Source of the DNA: Deinococcus taeanensis
GTDB lineage: Bacteria; Deinococcota; Deinococci; Deinococcales; Deinococcaceae
Assembly: GCF_020229735.1 (NCBI RefSeq)
Contig: NZ_CP083455.1
Span: 1,763,001-1,827,000 of the forward strand
Direction of reading: 5' to 3'
DNA: 64,000 nucleotides
Shown: positions 45,493 to 55,536 of the stretch, in pieces
Position numbering within the stretch: the stretch's first letter is position 1
Layout: each line of letters starts with the position of its first letter
Made by a program: the position numbers and the translations under genes
Notes under the pieces: generated by a model
Told to the model about the DNA's origin: nothing
Databases searched by the model: none
The model's input: the letters and a program-made list of their open reading frames with translations, nothing else

Positions 45493-46398
45493 CTATGAGG
45501 ACTCAAGCTGCACGGTGCTGTGCTCAACCCCATACCGCTGGGCAACAGTCTCCACAGCACCCACCAGGGCGGGGCCCCCCACACGCGCCACCAGGTGCAC
45601 CGTCAGGTTCTGCACGCCACTCGACACGCTCCACACATGCAGGTCCCGCACGTCCACCACGCCGGACACCCGCCCCAGATCCTGGCGCAACGCCTCCAGA
45701 TCCAGACTCTCGGGCGGGCATTCCATCAGCCCGTTCACACTGGCGCGCAGCAACGACCATGTACGCGGCAGCACCCATAATCCGATCAGGGCGCCCAGCG
45801 CCGGATCAATCCACGTCCAGCCTGTGAACCACAGCGCCAGCGCGCCCAGGATCACTGCGCCACTCCCCAACAGGTTCCCCATCACGTTCAGGTACACCGG
45901 CCTGAGGCCCGCGCGCCCCTCCTCCACCCCGGAGATCAGCCGCACACTCAGGAGACTCACGACCATTCCCAGGAACGCCACCACCAGCATGGGTGCCGAC
46001 TGCACCTCGACCGGCTGCGCCAGGCGCCGGGCCGCTTCGGCCACCACGTACAACCCGACGGCGAACAGCAGTCCGGCGTTCACTGTGGCGGCCAGCACCT
46101 CGGCCTGCCGGAACTGGAACGTCCGGCGGCGCCCGGCCACGCTCGTGCCGACCCGCACGGCCATCAATGACAGGGCCAGCGCGACCACGTCGGCCAGCAT
46201 GTGCCCCGCGTCGGCCATCAGCGCCAGGCTGCCTGACACGAATGCGGCCGCGACCTCCACGAACAGGAAGCCACTGGTCAGCACCAGCGCCGCTGTCAGT
46301 TGCCTTTTCCCGGGTGTGGTCCTGCGGCTGGGCCTCACGTGCTCCTGGATGGCCCCCAGCGTCCTCCTGGGCCCCGCCGCGTGAGAATGGTCCGTCAT
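45493..46398 (-). CDS. Cation diffusion facilitator (CzcD-type) with altered metal site
   Basis: A 301-residue inner-membrane efflux protein with six predicted helices. The second helix has the expected HMLAD (His66, Asp70). The fifth-helix motif, normally HVLGD, reads NVMGN, so both metal ligands are Asn171 and Asn175. The cytosolic domain keeps RDLHVWSVSSG. An N-terminal stretch of about 30 residues is polar with few His, so no histidine-rich metal loop. Family members export Zn, Cd, Co or Mn by proton exchange; with two ligands changed, specificity is unclear. ATG start at 46398; the -10 region is weak. Confidence 0.88.
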   Translation of the reverse strand: MTDHSHAAGPRRTLGAIQEHVRPSRRTTPGKRQLTAALVLTSGFLFVEVAAAFVSGSLALMADAGHMLADVVALALSLMAVRVGTSVAGRRRTFQFRQAEVLAATVNAGLLFAVGLYVVAEAARRLAQPVEVQSAPMLVVAFLGMVVSLLSVRLISGVEEGRAGLRPVYLNVMGNLLGSGAVILGALALWFTGWTWIDPALGALIGLWVLPRTWSLLRASVNGLMECPPESLDLEALRQDLGRVSGVVDVRDLHVWSVSSGVQNLTVHLVARVGGPALVGAVETVAQRYGVEHSTVQLESS

Positions 46399-46592
46399 GA
46401 CGTCAGCGTGGCACTCGCGCCTGATACATGGGCATGAACACCATTTACGAGACCACTACGCTTCAGGCGCCTCCGGAGATGCTTAACTTCAGCCCAAAGT
46501 CTCCTGGAGAAGGAGCCCGGCCCAGCCGGCCAAATCCGCCGCGACTGGTCGAGGGTGACCACTGCGTGTGACGCACCCGCGACAAGGAGAGT

Positions 46593-46615
46593 GGCCCCAG
46601 CACTGAGCTGGGGCC
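46593..46615 (-). terminator. Terminator after radA
   Basis: GGCCCCAGC at 46593-46601 pairs with GCTGGGGCC at 46607-46615 across a 5-nt loop; T tract poor. The rest of 46399-46647 holds nothing recognised. Confidence 0.6.
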
Positions 46616-46647
46616 GCTTATGAAGGGCTTCTGCTGACTGCCGGCGT

Positions 46648-48006
46648 TCAGCGCTCCCGGGTACGCCCGGGAGACTGCCCCCCCCAGACGTGCGCGACCG
46701 CTTCCTCCACACTTTTCACGCCGGCCACGCCGTCCAGGCCGGGCGGCACGATCAGACGGGAGTACCCGGCACGCCGCGCCTCCTCCGCACGCCGCAGGGA
46801 CGCCACGGTGCTGCGCACCTCGCCCGCGAGGCCCACCTCGCCGAACACGACGACGTTGTCCGGCAGGGCGCGGCCCACCACGGCGGAGTACACTGCCAGC
46901 GCCACCGCCAGGTCCAGGCCCGGGTCCGGCACCTTCAGGCCGCCCGCAAGGTTCACGTACACGTCCAGGCCGCCCAGCGTCAGGTCCAGCCGACGTTCCA
47001 GCACCGCGAGGACCACGTCCACGCGCCGGGCATCCAGGCCCACCACCACCCGGCGGGCGTTGGGGTAGGGGGTTTTGCTGGCCAGGGCCTGCACTTCCAG
47101 CAGCATGGGGCGCTGCCCGTCGATGGTGGCGGCCACCACGCTGCCCGGCACGCCCACGGGCCGTTCGGCCAGGAACGCAGCGCTGGGGTTCTCCACGGCG
47201 ATCAGGCCCTCTGCACGCATTTCGAACACCCCCAGTTCGCCGGCCTGCCCGAACCGGTTCTTCACGCTGCGCAGCAGGCGGTATGACCCGACCGTTTCCA
47301 GGAAGACGGTGGTGTCCACAATGTGCTCCATGACCTTCGGTCCGGCCACCGTGCCGTCCTTGGTGACGTGCCCGACCAGGACGGTGGCCGTGCCGGTTTC
47401 CTTCGCGGCGCGGGTGAGGAGGGCCGTGCCGTCGCGCACCTGCGCCACACCGCCCGGCGCGCCGTCGCCTTCCACCGTGACCGTCTGGATGGAATCCACG
47501 ATGCACAGGGCCGGCCGGTGCTCCTGCATGAGGGCGGCCACGTGCTCGGCGCGGGTGTCACGGGTGAGCTGAATGTCCGCGGTGACGCCCAAGCGGTCAG
47601 CCCTCAGCCGGATCTGCTCCAGGGACTCCTCGCCGGCGACGTACAGGACCGTACCGCCTCCGGCCGCCACGCGGTCAGCGACCTGCAACAGCAGGGTGCT
47701 TTTGCCGATGCCGGGTTCCCCGCCGATCAGGGTGACGCCCCCCGCGACCAGACCGCCGCCCAGCACGCGGTCCAGTTCGGGAATGCCGCTGGGCGTGCGG
47801 GGCTCCTCCCGCCGGCCCACGCCGGACAGCGGGGTGAGTTTGCCGCCCACCACACCTCCGTACGCACCGCGCCCGGAGGCCGCCGTGACCGCCGGGACTT
47901 CTTCCTCGAAGGAATTCCAGGCCTGACAGTTCGGGCATCGGCCCAGAGGTTTGGCGCTGGTGTACCCGCAGCTGGTGCAGACGTAGCTGGTGCGGACCTT
48001 AGCCAC
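46648..48006 (-). CDS. radA: DNA repair protein RadA (Sms)
   Basis: RecA-related helicase/branch-migration protein in recombination repair. The protein has 452 residues. Zinc finger [18 protein letters not shown] is near residues 10-27, Walker [14 protein letters not shown] near 94, and KNRFG near 260 is the RadA-specific motif. A Lon-type C-terminal domain follows. GTG start at 48006 (GTGGCTAA overlaps the upstream stop) matches the family N-terminus [10 protein letters not shown]. The longer frame lacks support. RadA is a known contributor to Deinococcus genome reassembly. Confidence 0.95.
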   Translation of the reverse strand: MAKVRTSYVCTSCGYTSAKPLGRCPNCQAWNSFEEEVPAVTAASGRGAYGGVVGGKLTPLSGVGRREEPRTPSGIPELDRVLGGGLVAGGVTLIGGEPGIGKSTLLLQVADRVAAGGGTVLYVAGEESLEQIRLRADRLGVTADIQLTRDTRAEHVAALMQEHRPALCIVDSIQTVTVEGDGAPGGVAQVRDGTALLTRAAKETGTATVLVGHVTKDGTVAGPKVMEHIVDTTVFLETVGSYRLLRSVKNRFGQAGELGVFEMRAEGLIAVENPSAAFLAERPVGVPGSVVAATIDGQRPMLLEVQALASKTPYPNARRVVVGLDARRVDVVLAVLERRLDLTLGGLDVYVNLAGGLKVPDPGLDLAVALAVYSAVVGRALPDNVVVFGEVGLAGEVRSTVASLRRAEEARRAGYSRLIVPPGLDGVAGVKSVEEAVAHVWGGQSPGRTRER

Positions 48007-48280
48007 GCACGCCCGGGCGGCCGTCCGCCCGCCAGTACAGGCCGTCTTCCGTGGCGAGGTAATCCCCATCGAGCAGTTCGGTCAGCAGGAAGCTGGGGTC
48101 ATCCATGGTGGTGTGGTCGGCCAGGATCTGCTCGGCCTGCCCCTGGTCGTAGGAGACGCCGGGTTCGAACAGGCCCGTGAGGTAGTCGAGGATGGCCAGC
48201 TGGTGGGCGCGGCGGCGGTCACTGGGCCACCCGGTGATGCGGCCGTGTTCGTCCTGGAAGTCAGCGATGCTTTTCGTCAT
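47999..48280 (-). CDS. DUF2087-domain protein
   Basis: A 93-residue protein. [20 protein letters not shown] and [14 protein letters not shown] match the DUF2087 family, which is small, helical and of unknown role, often attached to or near transcriptional regulators. The stop TAA lies inside the radA start (GTGGCTAA), so translation is coupled. Start ATG at 48280 with TACGAT 7 nt upstream on the minus strand, leaderless. Role relative to RadA is not known. Confidence 0.85.
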   Translation of the reverse strand: MTKSIADFQDEHGRITGWPSDRRRAHQLAILDYLTGLFEPGVSYDQGQAEQILADHTTMDDPSFLLTELLDGDYLATEDGLYWRADGRPGVRG

Positions 48281-48287
48281 GAGGGCT

Positions 48288-48293
48288 ATCGTA
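48288..48293 (-). promoter_or_regulatory. -10 box TACGAT for the DUF2087-radA operon
   Basis: On the minus strand TACGAT ends 7 nt before the ATG. Confidence 0.45.
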
Positions 48294-48414
48294 GCGAAGT
48301 GACGGCCGGGAATGGTTCCGCGGAGCGCGATTGGCTGAGTTCGCCGCGCTGGAAGGAGCCGGGGGTGCTGCCGGGCGCACGGTCGCCGCGGCACCTGGAG
48401 CGGATCAGCCTGCC

Positions 48415-48444
48415 CCAGATCAGGCAGGCCCAGACCAGGCAGGG
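48415..48444. repeat. Two tandem 15-bp units
   Basis: CCAGATCAGGCAGGC (48415-48429) and CCAGACCAGGCAGGG (48430-48444) match at 13 of 15 positions. Non-coding, between clpC and the DUF2087 gene. Confidence 0.5.
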
Positions 48445-48498
48445 GCACGGGCTGGCCGGGGGCCGCGGCACTGTTACCGCCTGCGGGTCGCGGTATGG

Positions 48499-48533
48499 AA
48501 AACCGCCGCGCCCAGCTGGGGGCGCGGCGGCGG
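48499..48533 (-). terminator. Terminator after clpC
   Basis: On the minus strand CCGCCGCGCCC/GGGCGCGGCGG stem (48503-48513 with 48520-48530), followed by TTTTCC. Confidence 0.8.
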
Positions 48534-48548
48534 GGGGAGCTGAAGGGG

Positions 48549-50789
48549 TCAGGCGAGGATCTGGCGGGAGGCCGCTTCCTCACCCTTCTCGAACTGAATG
48601 CTGCCCTGCCCGAGCACCACGCGCACTTCCTCGCCGTGGTTGCTGGCAAGCTCCAGGGCCAGGGGGTCCTCGATCTCCTCGCGGACCAGGGTGCGCAGCT
48701 GGCGGCTGCTGCCCACGGCGTGTTTGGGGCTGCGCGCCTTGAGTTTCCCGACGAGCCACGCGGCGATGGCCGGGTCGAAGGTGACGGTGAGTTCGCGGCT
48801 GGCGAGTTCCTCGCGCATTTCGCCCATGAGCTGCTGCGCGACCCGAACGAGTTCCTCTTCGCCCAGCGACCTGAAGCGGATCACCTCGTCGAGGCGGTCA
48901 AGGAATTCGGGCGTGAAGATGTGCCGCAGCGGCTGGTTGTTGTCGGGGGTCACCGGGCTGAAACCCACGGTGGGGTTCACGTTGAAGCCGGTGTTGCTGG
49001 TCATGATGATGATGGTGCGCCGGAAGTCCACGGTACGGCCCAGGCCGTCGGTGAGGCGGCCGTCGTCGAGCACCTGCAGGAAGGTGTTGTACACGTCCGG
49101 GTGCGCCTTCTCGATCTCGTCGAGGAGAATGACGCTGAACGGCTGCCGGCGCACCGCTTCGGTGAGGCGGCCACCCTGCTCGAAGCCCACGTACCCGGGG
49201 GGCGAGCCGATCAGTTTACTGACCGAGTGGCTTTCCTGGAATTCGCTCATGTCCATGCGGATCAGGCTGCGTTCACTGCCGAACAGGGTGCGGGCCAGGG
49301 CCTTGGCGAGGTGGGTCTTGCCGACGCCGCTGGGACCGACGAACAGGAAGCTCGCGGCGACGCGGGTGCGGCCGCCCAGGCCGACGCGGGCGCGGCGCAG
49401 GGCGGAGCTGAGTGCGCGGATGGCGTCCGGCTGGCCGTACACCTGGTCGGCGAGCTGCTGCTCGAGGTCCACAAGCTGCGCGGCGGTTTCTTCGCTGTAG
49501 ATGCCGCCCATGGAGTTGATGACACTCTCGATGTCCTCGCGGGTGACGTACGGTTCGCCTTCGTCGGTTTCCGCGACGGGCAGGCCGATGCTCATGTTCA
49601 GGCGGACGCGGCTGGCGGCCTCATCGATCAGGTCAATGGCCTTGTCGGGGAAGTTGCGGCCCGGGAGGCTGCGCTCGCCGATGCGCACGGCAAGTTCGAG
49701 GGCCTGCTCGGGAATCTGCACGCCGTGGTGCTCTTCGTACTTGGGTTTCAGGCCGCGCAGGATCTGGAGGGTCTCGGCGGGGCTGGGTTCCAGGACGATC
49801 ACCGGCTGGAACCGGCGTTCGAGGGCGGCGTCCTTCTCGATGTACCGGTGGTATTCGCCTGTGGTGGTGGCGCCGATCACCTGAATCTCTCCGCGCGACA
49901 GGGCGGGTTTGAGGATGTTCGCGGCGTCCAGGGTCCCTTCGGCGCCGCCTGCACCGACCAGGGTGTGCAGCTCGTCGATGAACGCCATGACCTTGGCGTT
50001 GCGGAGTTCCTCAATGATCTGCCGGAGGCGCTCCTCGAATTCCCCGCGGTACTTCGTGCCGGCCACCACGCCACTGAGGTCCAGGCTGACGAGGCGCACG
50101 CCATGCAGGTTGGGCGGGGTGCGTTTCTCATGGATGGCGAGCGCGAGGCCCTCGACGATAGCGGTCTTGCCAACGCCCGGGTCGCCGATCAGCACGGGGT
50201 TGTTCTTGGTGCGGCGCGTGAGGATCTGCGTGACGCGGCGGATCTCCTCGCTGCGGCCGATGACGGGGTCCAGTTTGCCTTCGCGCGCCCACTTGGTCAG
50301 GTCGCGGCCGTACTCGTCGAGGAAGGGCGTGGCGACCGGTTTGGCGGGTTTGGCGCCGGCACTTTCACCCTGCGCGAGGATGCGCCAGCGGATGGTGTCG
50401 ACGTCCTTGGTGAGTTCCTGCAGGATGCGGAAGGCGACGCCGTCACCTTCACGGATGATGCCCAGCAGGATGTGCTCGGTGCTGGTCACCTGGGCGCCGA
50501 GCGCGCGGGCTTCGCTCGAGGCGAGTTCCATGACGCGCCGAGCCCTCGGGGTGATGCTCGGAGCGTCATTCAGGCGGTTGCCTTCGCCGCGGCCGATGAT
50601 TTCCTCCACGCGGCGGCGCAGGCCATCCAGGGAGGCGCCGAATTCCCCGAGAATGCTGGCGGCGGTGCCGCCCTCACGCATGAGACCCAGCAGCAGGTGC
50701 TCAGGACCAACCATGGCGTGCCCCAGGCGGTTGCCTTCCTCTCGGGCGTAGTGGAATACGAGGCGGGCGCGGTCATCGTATCTGTTCAT
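48549..50789 (-). CDS. clpC: Clp protease ATP-binding subunit (ClpC/ClpA type)
   Basis: A 746-residue AAA+ unfoldase that feeds ClpP. The N-domain covers residues 1-145, the first Walker A is [15 protein letters not shown] near 206, and the second is GPSGVGKTHLAKALA near 485. The linker between the modules is short and lacks the UVR coiled coil typical of ClpC, as in E. coli ClpA. VGF in NPTVGFSP near 588 is the ClpP-binding loop, which is missing from ClpB. ATG at 50789. A good terminator follows. No clpP gene is in the window. Confidence 0.92.
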   Translation of the reverse strand: MNRYDDRARLVFHYAREEGNRLGHAMVGPEHLLLGLMREGGTAASILGEFGASLDGLRRRVEEIIGRGEGNRLNDAPSITPRARRVMELASSEARALGAQVTSTEHILLGIIREGDGVAFRILQELTKDVDTIRWRILAQGESAGAKPAKPVATPFLDEYGRDLTKWAREGKLDPVIGRSEEIRRVTQILTRRTKNNPVLIGDPGVGKTAIVEGLALAIHEKRTPPNLHGVRLVSLDLSGVVAGTKYRGEFEERLRQIIEELRNAKVMAFIDELHTLVGAGGAEGTLDAANILKPALSRGEIQVIGATTTGEYHRYIEKDAALERRFQPVIVLEPSPAETLQILRGLKPKYEEHHGVQIPEQALELAVRIGERSLPGRNFPDKAIDLIDEAASRVRLNMSIGLPVAETDEGEPYVTREDIESVINSMGGIYSEETAAQLVDLEQQLADQVYGQPDAIRALSSALRRARVGLGGRTRVAASFLFVGPSGVGKTHLAKALARTLFGSERSLIRMDMSEFQESHSVSKLIGSPPGYVGFEQGGRLTEAVRRQPFSVILLDEIEKAHPDVYNTFLQVLDDGRLTDGLGRTVDFRRTIIIMTSNTGFNVNPTVGFSPVTPDNNQPLRHIFTPEFLDRLDEVIRFRSLGEEELVRVAQQLMGEMREELASRELTVTFDPAIAAWLVGKLKARSPKHAVGSSRQLRTLVREEIEDPLALELASNHGEEVRVVLGQGSIQFEKGEEAASRQILA

Positions 50790-51016
50790 GGGTGACCCCC
50801 AGGGAGAGCGCGACAGGTGCGCTGAAAAGAGCGGATGGTGCGGGTGATTCCGACTGCCGCGACGGGGTGAACGTGGACCTTACCTGGTGGACAGCCTGAG
50901 TGTAGAGTATCGCCGCTGGCGGGCGCGAGGCAGGGAAAACCTTACGATCTGCACACACCTGTTCCACACGTTTGACTGTACGCCGGGGCCTCTGACGGGC
51001 TTCTTGCCTGGACCGC

Positions 51017-51022
51017 TACCCT
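51017..51022 (+). promoter_or_regulatory. -10 box TACCCT for the CMD-family gene
   Basis: TACCCT ends 6 nt before the ATG at 51029. Confidence 0.45.
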
Positions 51023-51028
51023 GGCTGT

Positions 51029-51430
51029 ATGAGTGACCTTCCTGCGCACGCCCGCACGGTGATTTTTGGCTCCCAGCATGACCGCATCGAGGAGCGCCTG
51101 CGGCGGCTGGATCCGGACCTGGCGCGGTATATCCGGGAGTTTGCGTACGACACGGTGTACGACCGGCCGGCGCTGGACCTGAAAACCAAGGAGCTGATGG
51201 CGTGTGCGCTGCTTGTGTCGCTGGGCAGCCCCCCGGAGTTGCGTACCCATCTGCGCGGCGCCATGAACGCAGGCGCGTCGGAGGCGGAGGTGCGGGACGC
51301 GTTGCTGCTGTGCGTGCCCTACCTGGGGTTCCCGCGGGTGGTGGCGGCGTTCGAGCTGCTGCGGGTGCACCTGGACAGCAGCGCACCGGCCTCCGAGGAG
51401 GAGGCCGGTGGCGGGCTGGAGGAGGGTTAG
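51029..51430 (+). CDS. Carboxymuconolactone decarboxylase-family protein
   Basis: A 133-residue all-helical protein. [33 protein letters not shown] and [13 protein letters not shown] are the CMD-family core. The CxxC pair of AhpD-type peroxidase partners is absent, so the AhpD antioxidant role is unlikely. The last 20 residues are acidic and Gly-rich. It is convergent with the following minus-strand gene and overlaps it by 4 bp. Confidence 0.85.
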   Translation: MSDLPAHARTVIFGSQHDRIEERLRRLDPDLARYIREFAYDTVYDRPALDLKTKELMACALLVSLGSPPELRTHLRGAMNAGASEAEVRDALLLCVPYLGFPRVVAAFELLRVHLDSSAPASEEEAGGGLEEG

Positions 51431-52107
51431 AACGTGCTCTTCACGCCGATGCGCGCCTTGAAAACCGTGCCGGGACGCACGAAGGTGTTGTCGAAGGTGC
51501 TGTAGGAACCGTCGTTCGTGGCGATGGTGTCGGTGTTGCCGTTGCCGTCGTCGGTGCGGATGGCGGACTTGAAGTAGTGGTCGACGCCCAGGTCGCCCAC
51601 GAGGCTGAGGGTGCCGGTCAGGGCGTAGCTGACCATCACGCCCGCGCCGATGCCGAAGGCATTGCTGCTGTAGGTGGTGGCGCCGTTGCTGCCGTAGTCG
51701 GCAACGGACCGGAACACGCCGTAGCGCGCGCCGCCGTACAGGGCTGCGTCCACGCCGGGGGTCAGTTCGCCCAGGCCGTAGGTGCCGTCCAGGGAGATGA
51801 CAGTGTGGCTGCCGGATTCGCTGGCGCGGCCGGCGGCCTTGGCTTTGCCGAACGTGTCATCAGGGCCGGAGATGCCGGGCAGTTCGGGGCTGTTGTCGTT
51901 GATGGCGTCACTGGCGCGGGTGTAGGCGACGCCGGCTTTTACGCCGATCGGGCCGGCCACGTTGGGCGCGTGAACGAACAGCTCGCCGCTGAGGCCGCCG
52001 GCGTACCCGCCGGTGAGGCCGAGCTCGACGCCGCTGAGGCTCTGGGCGCCGGCCGTGGCGGTGGTGGCAGCGAGGGTCAGAAGGGTGAGGGTCAGCAGGG
52101 GTTTCAT
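51427..52107 (-). CDS. Small outer-membrane beta-barrel protein
   Basis: A 226-residue protein with a signal peptide ([11 protein letters not shown], cleavage near residue 21). Alternating strands with Gly/Asn turns follow, and the C-terminus [10 protein letters not shown] ends in Phe, the outer-membrane barrel sorting signal. It resembles the opacity/OmpW-like eight-strand class in size. A near-palindrome CTGCTGAAGCAG at 52141-52152 lies 33 bp upstream of the start on this strand. Function unknown. Confidence 0.8.
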   Translation of the reverse strand: MKPLLTLTLLTLAATTATAGAQSLSGVELGLTGGYAGGLSGELFVHAPNVAGPIGVKAGVAYTRASDAINDNSPELPGISGPDDTFGKAKAAGRASESGSHTVISLDGTYGLGELTPGVDAALYGGARYGVFRSVADYGSNGATTYSSNAFGIGAGVMVSYALTGTLSLVGDLGVDHYFKSAIRTDDGNGNTDTIATNDGSYSTFDNTFVRPGTVFKARIGVKSTF

Positions 52108-52311
52108 GGATTCCAGCGTCGTCTGCGAACATGAGAACTACTGCTGAAGCAGTTGACGGCGGATTAAGACGCCTGAAAACATAAAGGCTTCTCTGGGGTC
52201 CCCATGAGGGTTGTATGGGAATCTGGTGGGTGGAGGGGTGTCCGGCGGGGACGGCCATGGCACGTCACCTGGTGGGATACTGGCTCGTCTCAACTGTTGC
52301 GCTTCTGCTAA

Positions 52312-52329
52312 ACTTGAACCAAGTACAAT
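52312..52329 (+). promoter_or_regulatory. etf promoter box with adjoining inverted repeat
   Basis: -10 TACAAT at 52324-52329. ACTTG-AAC-CAAGT at 52312-52324 is a perfect inverted repeat that touches it, so a bound protein would block RNA polymerase. No clear -35 at standard spacing. Confidence 0.4.
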
Positions 52330-52389
52330 TTAAAGGCCGGGCAGGCCAGGCGGACCTCACGCCCGCTGGCCCCGCCCCACGGAGGACCC

Positions 52390-53151
52390 ATGAACATCCT
52401 GACCCTGGTAAGACAAGTGCCCGACGCCGAAGCCCGCGTCAAGATCAACGCCCAGCAGGTCGACCTCGAAGGCGCGACCCTGGTGATTGACGGCATGGAC
52501 GAGTACGGCGTCGAAGAAGCCCTGCGCCTGCGCGAAAGCGGCGCAGCCGTTGAACAGATCATTGCGCTCGCCATCGGCCCGAAACGCAACGAGGACGCCC
52601 TGCGTACCGCCCTGGCCATGGGCGTCGACCGCGCCATTCACGTCGAGACCGAGGACCGGTTCGACGCCGTGACCCTCAGCCGCGTCGTCGCACAGATCGC
52701 GCAGACGGAGAACGTCAGCCTGATCCTGGTGGGCGGCCAGGAAGCCGACTGGGACTCCCAGGCCCTCGGCGCCGCCAGCGCCGAACGCCTCGGCTGGCCG
52801 CAGCTCACCTGGACGAACGAACTGAACATCGACGGGGAGACCCTCACCGGCCGCCACGACGTGGATGACGGCAACGAGACCTTCCGCGCCACCCTGCCCG
52901 CTGTTGTCACCACCCAGCAGGGCCTGAACGAACCCCGCTACCCCACGCTGCCGAACATCATGAAAGCCAAGAAGAAGGAACTCCGCAAGGATGACCCGGC
53001 CACCTACGGCCTCCAGGCGCGGGTCCGCACCGTGAATGCTGAGATCCAGACCCGCGCCCGCCTGAACCGCATGATTGACGGCAAGGACCCCCAGGCCGCC
53101 GCGCAGCAGCTGCTGGAGCTCCTGCGCAGCGAAGCGAAAGTCATCGCCTGA
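52390..53151 (+). CDS. etfB: Electron transfer flavoprotein subunit beta
   Basis: A 253-residue subunit that holds AMP and passes electrons from acyl-CoA and related dehydrogenases. [14 protein letters not shown] and VEEALRLRE near the start are family motifs, and [20 protein letters not shown] near 157 covers the conserved anchor segment. GGAGGA lies at 52382-52387. etfA follows after 43 bp. The two form a heterodimer that feeds the respiratory chain via ETF-quinone oxidoreductase, which is not in this window. Confidence 0.95.
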   Translation: MNILTLVRQVPDAEARVKINAQQVDLEGATLVIDGMDEYGVEEALRLRESGAAVEQIIALAIGPKRNEDALRTALAMGVDRAIHVETEDRFDAVTLSRVVAQIAQTENVSLILVGGQEADWDSQALGAASAERLGWPQLTWTNELNIDGETLTGRHDVDDGNETFRATLPAVVTTQQGLNEPRYPTLPNIMKAKKKELRKDDPATYGLQARVRTVNAEIQTRARLNRMIDGKDPQAAAQQLLELLRSEAKVIA

Positions 53152-53194
53152 CCCGCCGCACCCCGTCTCTCGCAACCCCAAAGGTGAACCCCTG

Positions 53195-54145
53195 ATGATT
53201 CTGATCGTCGCTGAACACACCGCCGGTAAACTGGCGAAATCCACCCTGGAAATGGTCACCGCGGCCCGCGACTCGGGCCGTGAAGGGCCCATCACGCTGC
53301 TGGTCCTGGGGCAGAGCGTCGCGGGCGTCGCCACCGAGGCCGCCAGTGTCGCCGACCAGGTGCTGGTCGCGGACCTGCCGCAGCTCGCCACGTACAACGC
53401 CGAAGTCTGGGCCGCGGCCACCGCTCAGATCGCCCAGGAAGGCGAAGCCCACACGGTCATCATTGGCGGCAGCCGCTCGGGCCGCGAGTATGCGCCCCGC
53501 GTCGCCGTGAAACTCGACGCTCCCTACCTTGAGGACGCCACCCGGCTCAGCAGCAATGGCGCCGCCCTGCAGGCCCAGCGTTACACGTACCTGGCCCGCG
53601 TCACTGAAACTGTGGAGGCTGAGGGGCCCGTGATCGTCGTTACCGTCAAGCCCGGCTCCTTCGCTCCGGCCGGTGCGGCCGGGGTGGCCGGCGACCAGTA
53701 CGACGTCGAACTGACCCTCCCTGCCCCCCGCGTGGAGGTCACCGGGAAGAGCGTGGAAAAGAGCAGCCGCGTGGCCCTGACCGAAGCGGACGTGATCGTT
53801 ACCGGCGGGCGCGGCGTGGGCAGCCCCGAGAACTTCAGCCGGTTTGTGGAAGGCCTGGCCGACAACCTGGGTGCGGGCGTGGGTGCGACGCGCGCCGTGG
53901 TGGACGCAGGCTGGCGCCCCTACGCCGAGCAGGTCGGCCAGACCGGCAAGACCGTGCAGCCCAAGGCGTACATCGCGCTGGGCGTGAGCGGCGCCGTGCA
54001 GCACCTGAGCGGCATGGGCAAAAGCAAGAACATCATCGCCATCAACAAGGACGCCGAGGCGCCCATCTTCAAGGTCGCGGACTACGGCATTGTCGGCGAC
54101 CTCAACGAGATCGTGCCGGCCCTGATCGAAGCCAGCAAACGCTGA
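53195..54145 (+). CDS. etfA: Electron transfer flavoprotein subunit alpha
   Basis: A 316-residue FAD-binding subunit. [11 protein letters not shown] near 204 and [14 protein letters not shown] near 265 are the FAD motifs, followed by [22 protein letters not shown] at 53195 has AAGGTGA upstream, and it starts like other EtfA proteins; the frame is open back to 53075 inside etfB but has no support. A terminator hairpin follows. Confidence 0.96.
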   Translation: MILIVAEHTAGKLAKSTLEMVTAARDSGREGPITLLVLGQSVAGVATEAASVADQVLVADLPQLATYNAEVWAAATAQIAQEGEAHTVIIGGSRSGREYAPRVAVKLDAPYLEDATRLSSNGAALQAQRYTYLARVTETVEAEGPVIVVTVKPGSFAPAGAAGVAGDQYDVELTLPAPRVEVTGKSVEKSSRVALTEADVIVTGGRGVGSPENFSRFVEGLADNLGAGVGATRAVVDAGWRPYAEQVGQTGKTVQPKAYIALGVSGAVQHLSGMGKSKNIIAINKDAEAPIFKVADYGIVGDLNEIVPALIEASKR

Positions 54146-54155
54146 GCTACGCCGC

Positions 54156-54195
54156 CAGGGGCGGGACAGGCGCTGATGCCCGTCCCGCCCTGCGC
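54156..54195 (+). terminator. Terminator after etfA
   Basis: GGGCGGGAC at 54159-54167 pairs with GTCCCGCCC at 54182-54190; T tract weak. Confidence 0.65.
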
Positions 54196-54284
54196 CTTTG
54201 CCGAGCCCTTCTTCAGGAGGGCCGGCTTGAGCGAGCCTTAGCATTGCTGGCCTGCGCCCTTCTTCGTCCGTGACACTGAGCGGC

Positions 54285-55040
54285 ATGACGGACTCCCCTT
54301 CCCCACCAGGTGTGATTGTGACCGGCGCGGCGCGCGGCATCGGCCGGGCCATCGCGGAACTGTACGCCGAGCGCGGCTGGCGCGTGCTGAGCGTGGACCT
54401 GACACTGCCGCCCGCCCTTCGCGGGCAGCGGCGCGTGCGGGCGGACGTCAGTACCGCCGCGGGGCGTGAGCGGATCGCGCACGCTGCCCGCGAACTCGGG
54501 AACGCCCTGGTGCTCGTGAACAACGCCGCGTACCAGGGCGCGCACGGCAGCGTCCTGGACGTCAGTGAGCGCGGCTGGGCCCGCACGTTGAACGTGAACC
54601 TCACGGCGCCCCTGCTGCTCACGCGGGCGCTGGTGGATCAGCTGCCGCGCGGCGGGGCCGTGGTGAACGTGGCGAGCGTGCAGGGCCTGTTTGCCGAACA
54701 GGGCAACGCCGCCTACAACGCCAGCAAGGGCGGACTGGTGAACCTGACGCGCGCCATGGCGCTGGACCTCGCGCCGCACGGTCTGCGGGTGAATGCGGTG
54801 GCGCCGGGCGCGATCAGCACCGAGGCCGTGCTGGACAGCATCGCGCAGAGCGACAACCCGGAGCAGACCCGCCGGGACTACGAGGATCTGCACGCCCTGC
54901 GCCGGCTGGGCACGCCGCGCGAGGTGGCGGCCCTCGTGTACTTTCTGGGCAGCGAGGACGCCAGTTTCATCACCGGGACGATTGTGCCCGTTGACGGCGG
55001 CATGACCGCCAGCTTCATGATGGCGGGCCGACCGGTATGA
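54285..55040 (+). CDS. SDR-family oxidoreductase
   Basis: A 251-residue classical short-chain dehydrogenase. The Rossmann motif TGAARGIG is near residues 12-19, NNAAYQG near 83, and the catalytic Ser (VASVQG), Tyr and Lys (YNASKGG) near 135-155. The C-terminus has the usual GTIVPVDGG. The NADP- or NAD-preference is not clear. ATG at 54285 is preferred over a GTG at 54270. Substrate unknown. Confidence 0.88.
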   Translation: MTDSPSPPGVIVTGAARGIGRAIAELYAERGWRVLSVDLTLPPALRGQRRVRADVSTAAGRERIAHAARELGNALVLVNNAAYQGAHGSVLDVSERGWARTLNVNLTAPLLLTRALVDQLPRGGAVVNVASVQGLFAEQGNAAYNASKGGLVNLTRAMALDLAPHGLRVNAVAPGAISTEAVLDSIAQSDNPEQTRRDYEDLHALRRLGTPREVAALVYFLGSEDASFITGTIVPVDGGMTASFMMAGRPV

Positions 55041-55101
55041 GCACGGCCGTGGAGCGCAGTGGATGACATCGCGCCCCACGACCTTACAGCGCTGCCAGGG
55101 T

Positions 55102-55533
55102 TCAGAAGGACCGGTCGCGTTTCCAGCTCAGCAGGGTGATTATCAGCGTGAAGGCAATCATGCTGAGCACCGGGATGGTCAGGACCGTGTTCAGCGGGGA
55201 GTTCAGGCCCCACACGGGCCAGGGCGTGCCGCAGGAACTGGCGGGATCTGCCGTGCAGGCCCGCAGGACCGGCACCACACCCCACGTTTCAAGGTTCTGG
55301 TACAGGGCGACCAGCAGGCCGATTCCGGCAAGAGGCAGCGCGTAACGGCGCACCCGCAGGTCTCCGCCCAGGGCCGCCACGCCAAGAATCACCGTGAGCG
55401 GGTACATGCAGATCCGCTGGAACCAGCACAGGATGCACGGGTTGAACTGCCGGATCTCGCTGAAGTACAGGCTGCCCAGCGTGGCGATCAGGGCCACAAC
55501 CCATGCCGCGTACAGGCGGTTATCGCGGGTCAT
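55102..55533 (-). CDS. Disulfide bond formation protein (DsbB/BdbC type)
   Basis: A 143-residue, four-helix membrane quinone reductase that reoxidises DsbA. CILC in [10 protein letters not shown] near residues 32-41 is the first redox pair and CTADPASSC near 93-101 the second. It is small, like the BdbC/Thermus form. It follows the DsbA-type gene by 3 bp on the same strand, giving a complete oxidative-folding module for the envelope. Confidence 0.92.
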   Translation of the reverse strand: MTRDNRLYAAWVVALIATLGSLYFSEIRQFNPCILCWFQRICMYPLTVILGVAALGGDLRVRRYALPLAGIGLLVALYQNLETWGVVPVLRACTADPASSCGTPWPVWGLNSPLNTVLTIPVLSMIAFTLIITLLSWKRDRSF

Positions 55534-55536
55534 GTC

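Noticed and set aside
52164..52184. RDRM-like sequence TTAAG...ACATAA near the outer-membrane barrel gene
   Set aside because: The outer halves resemble the motif, but the total length is 21 bp instead of 17 and the arms do not match each other.
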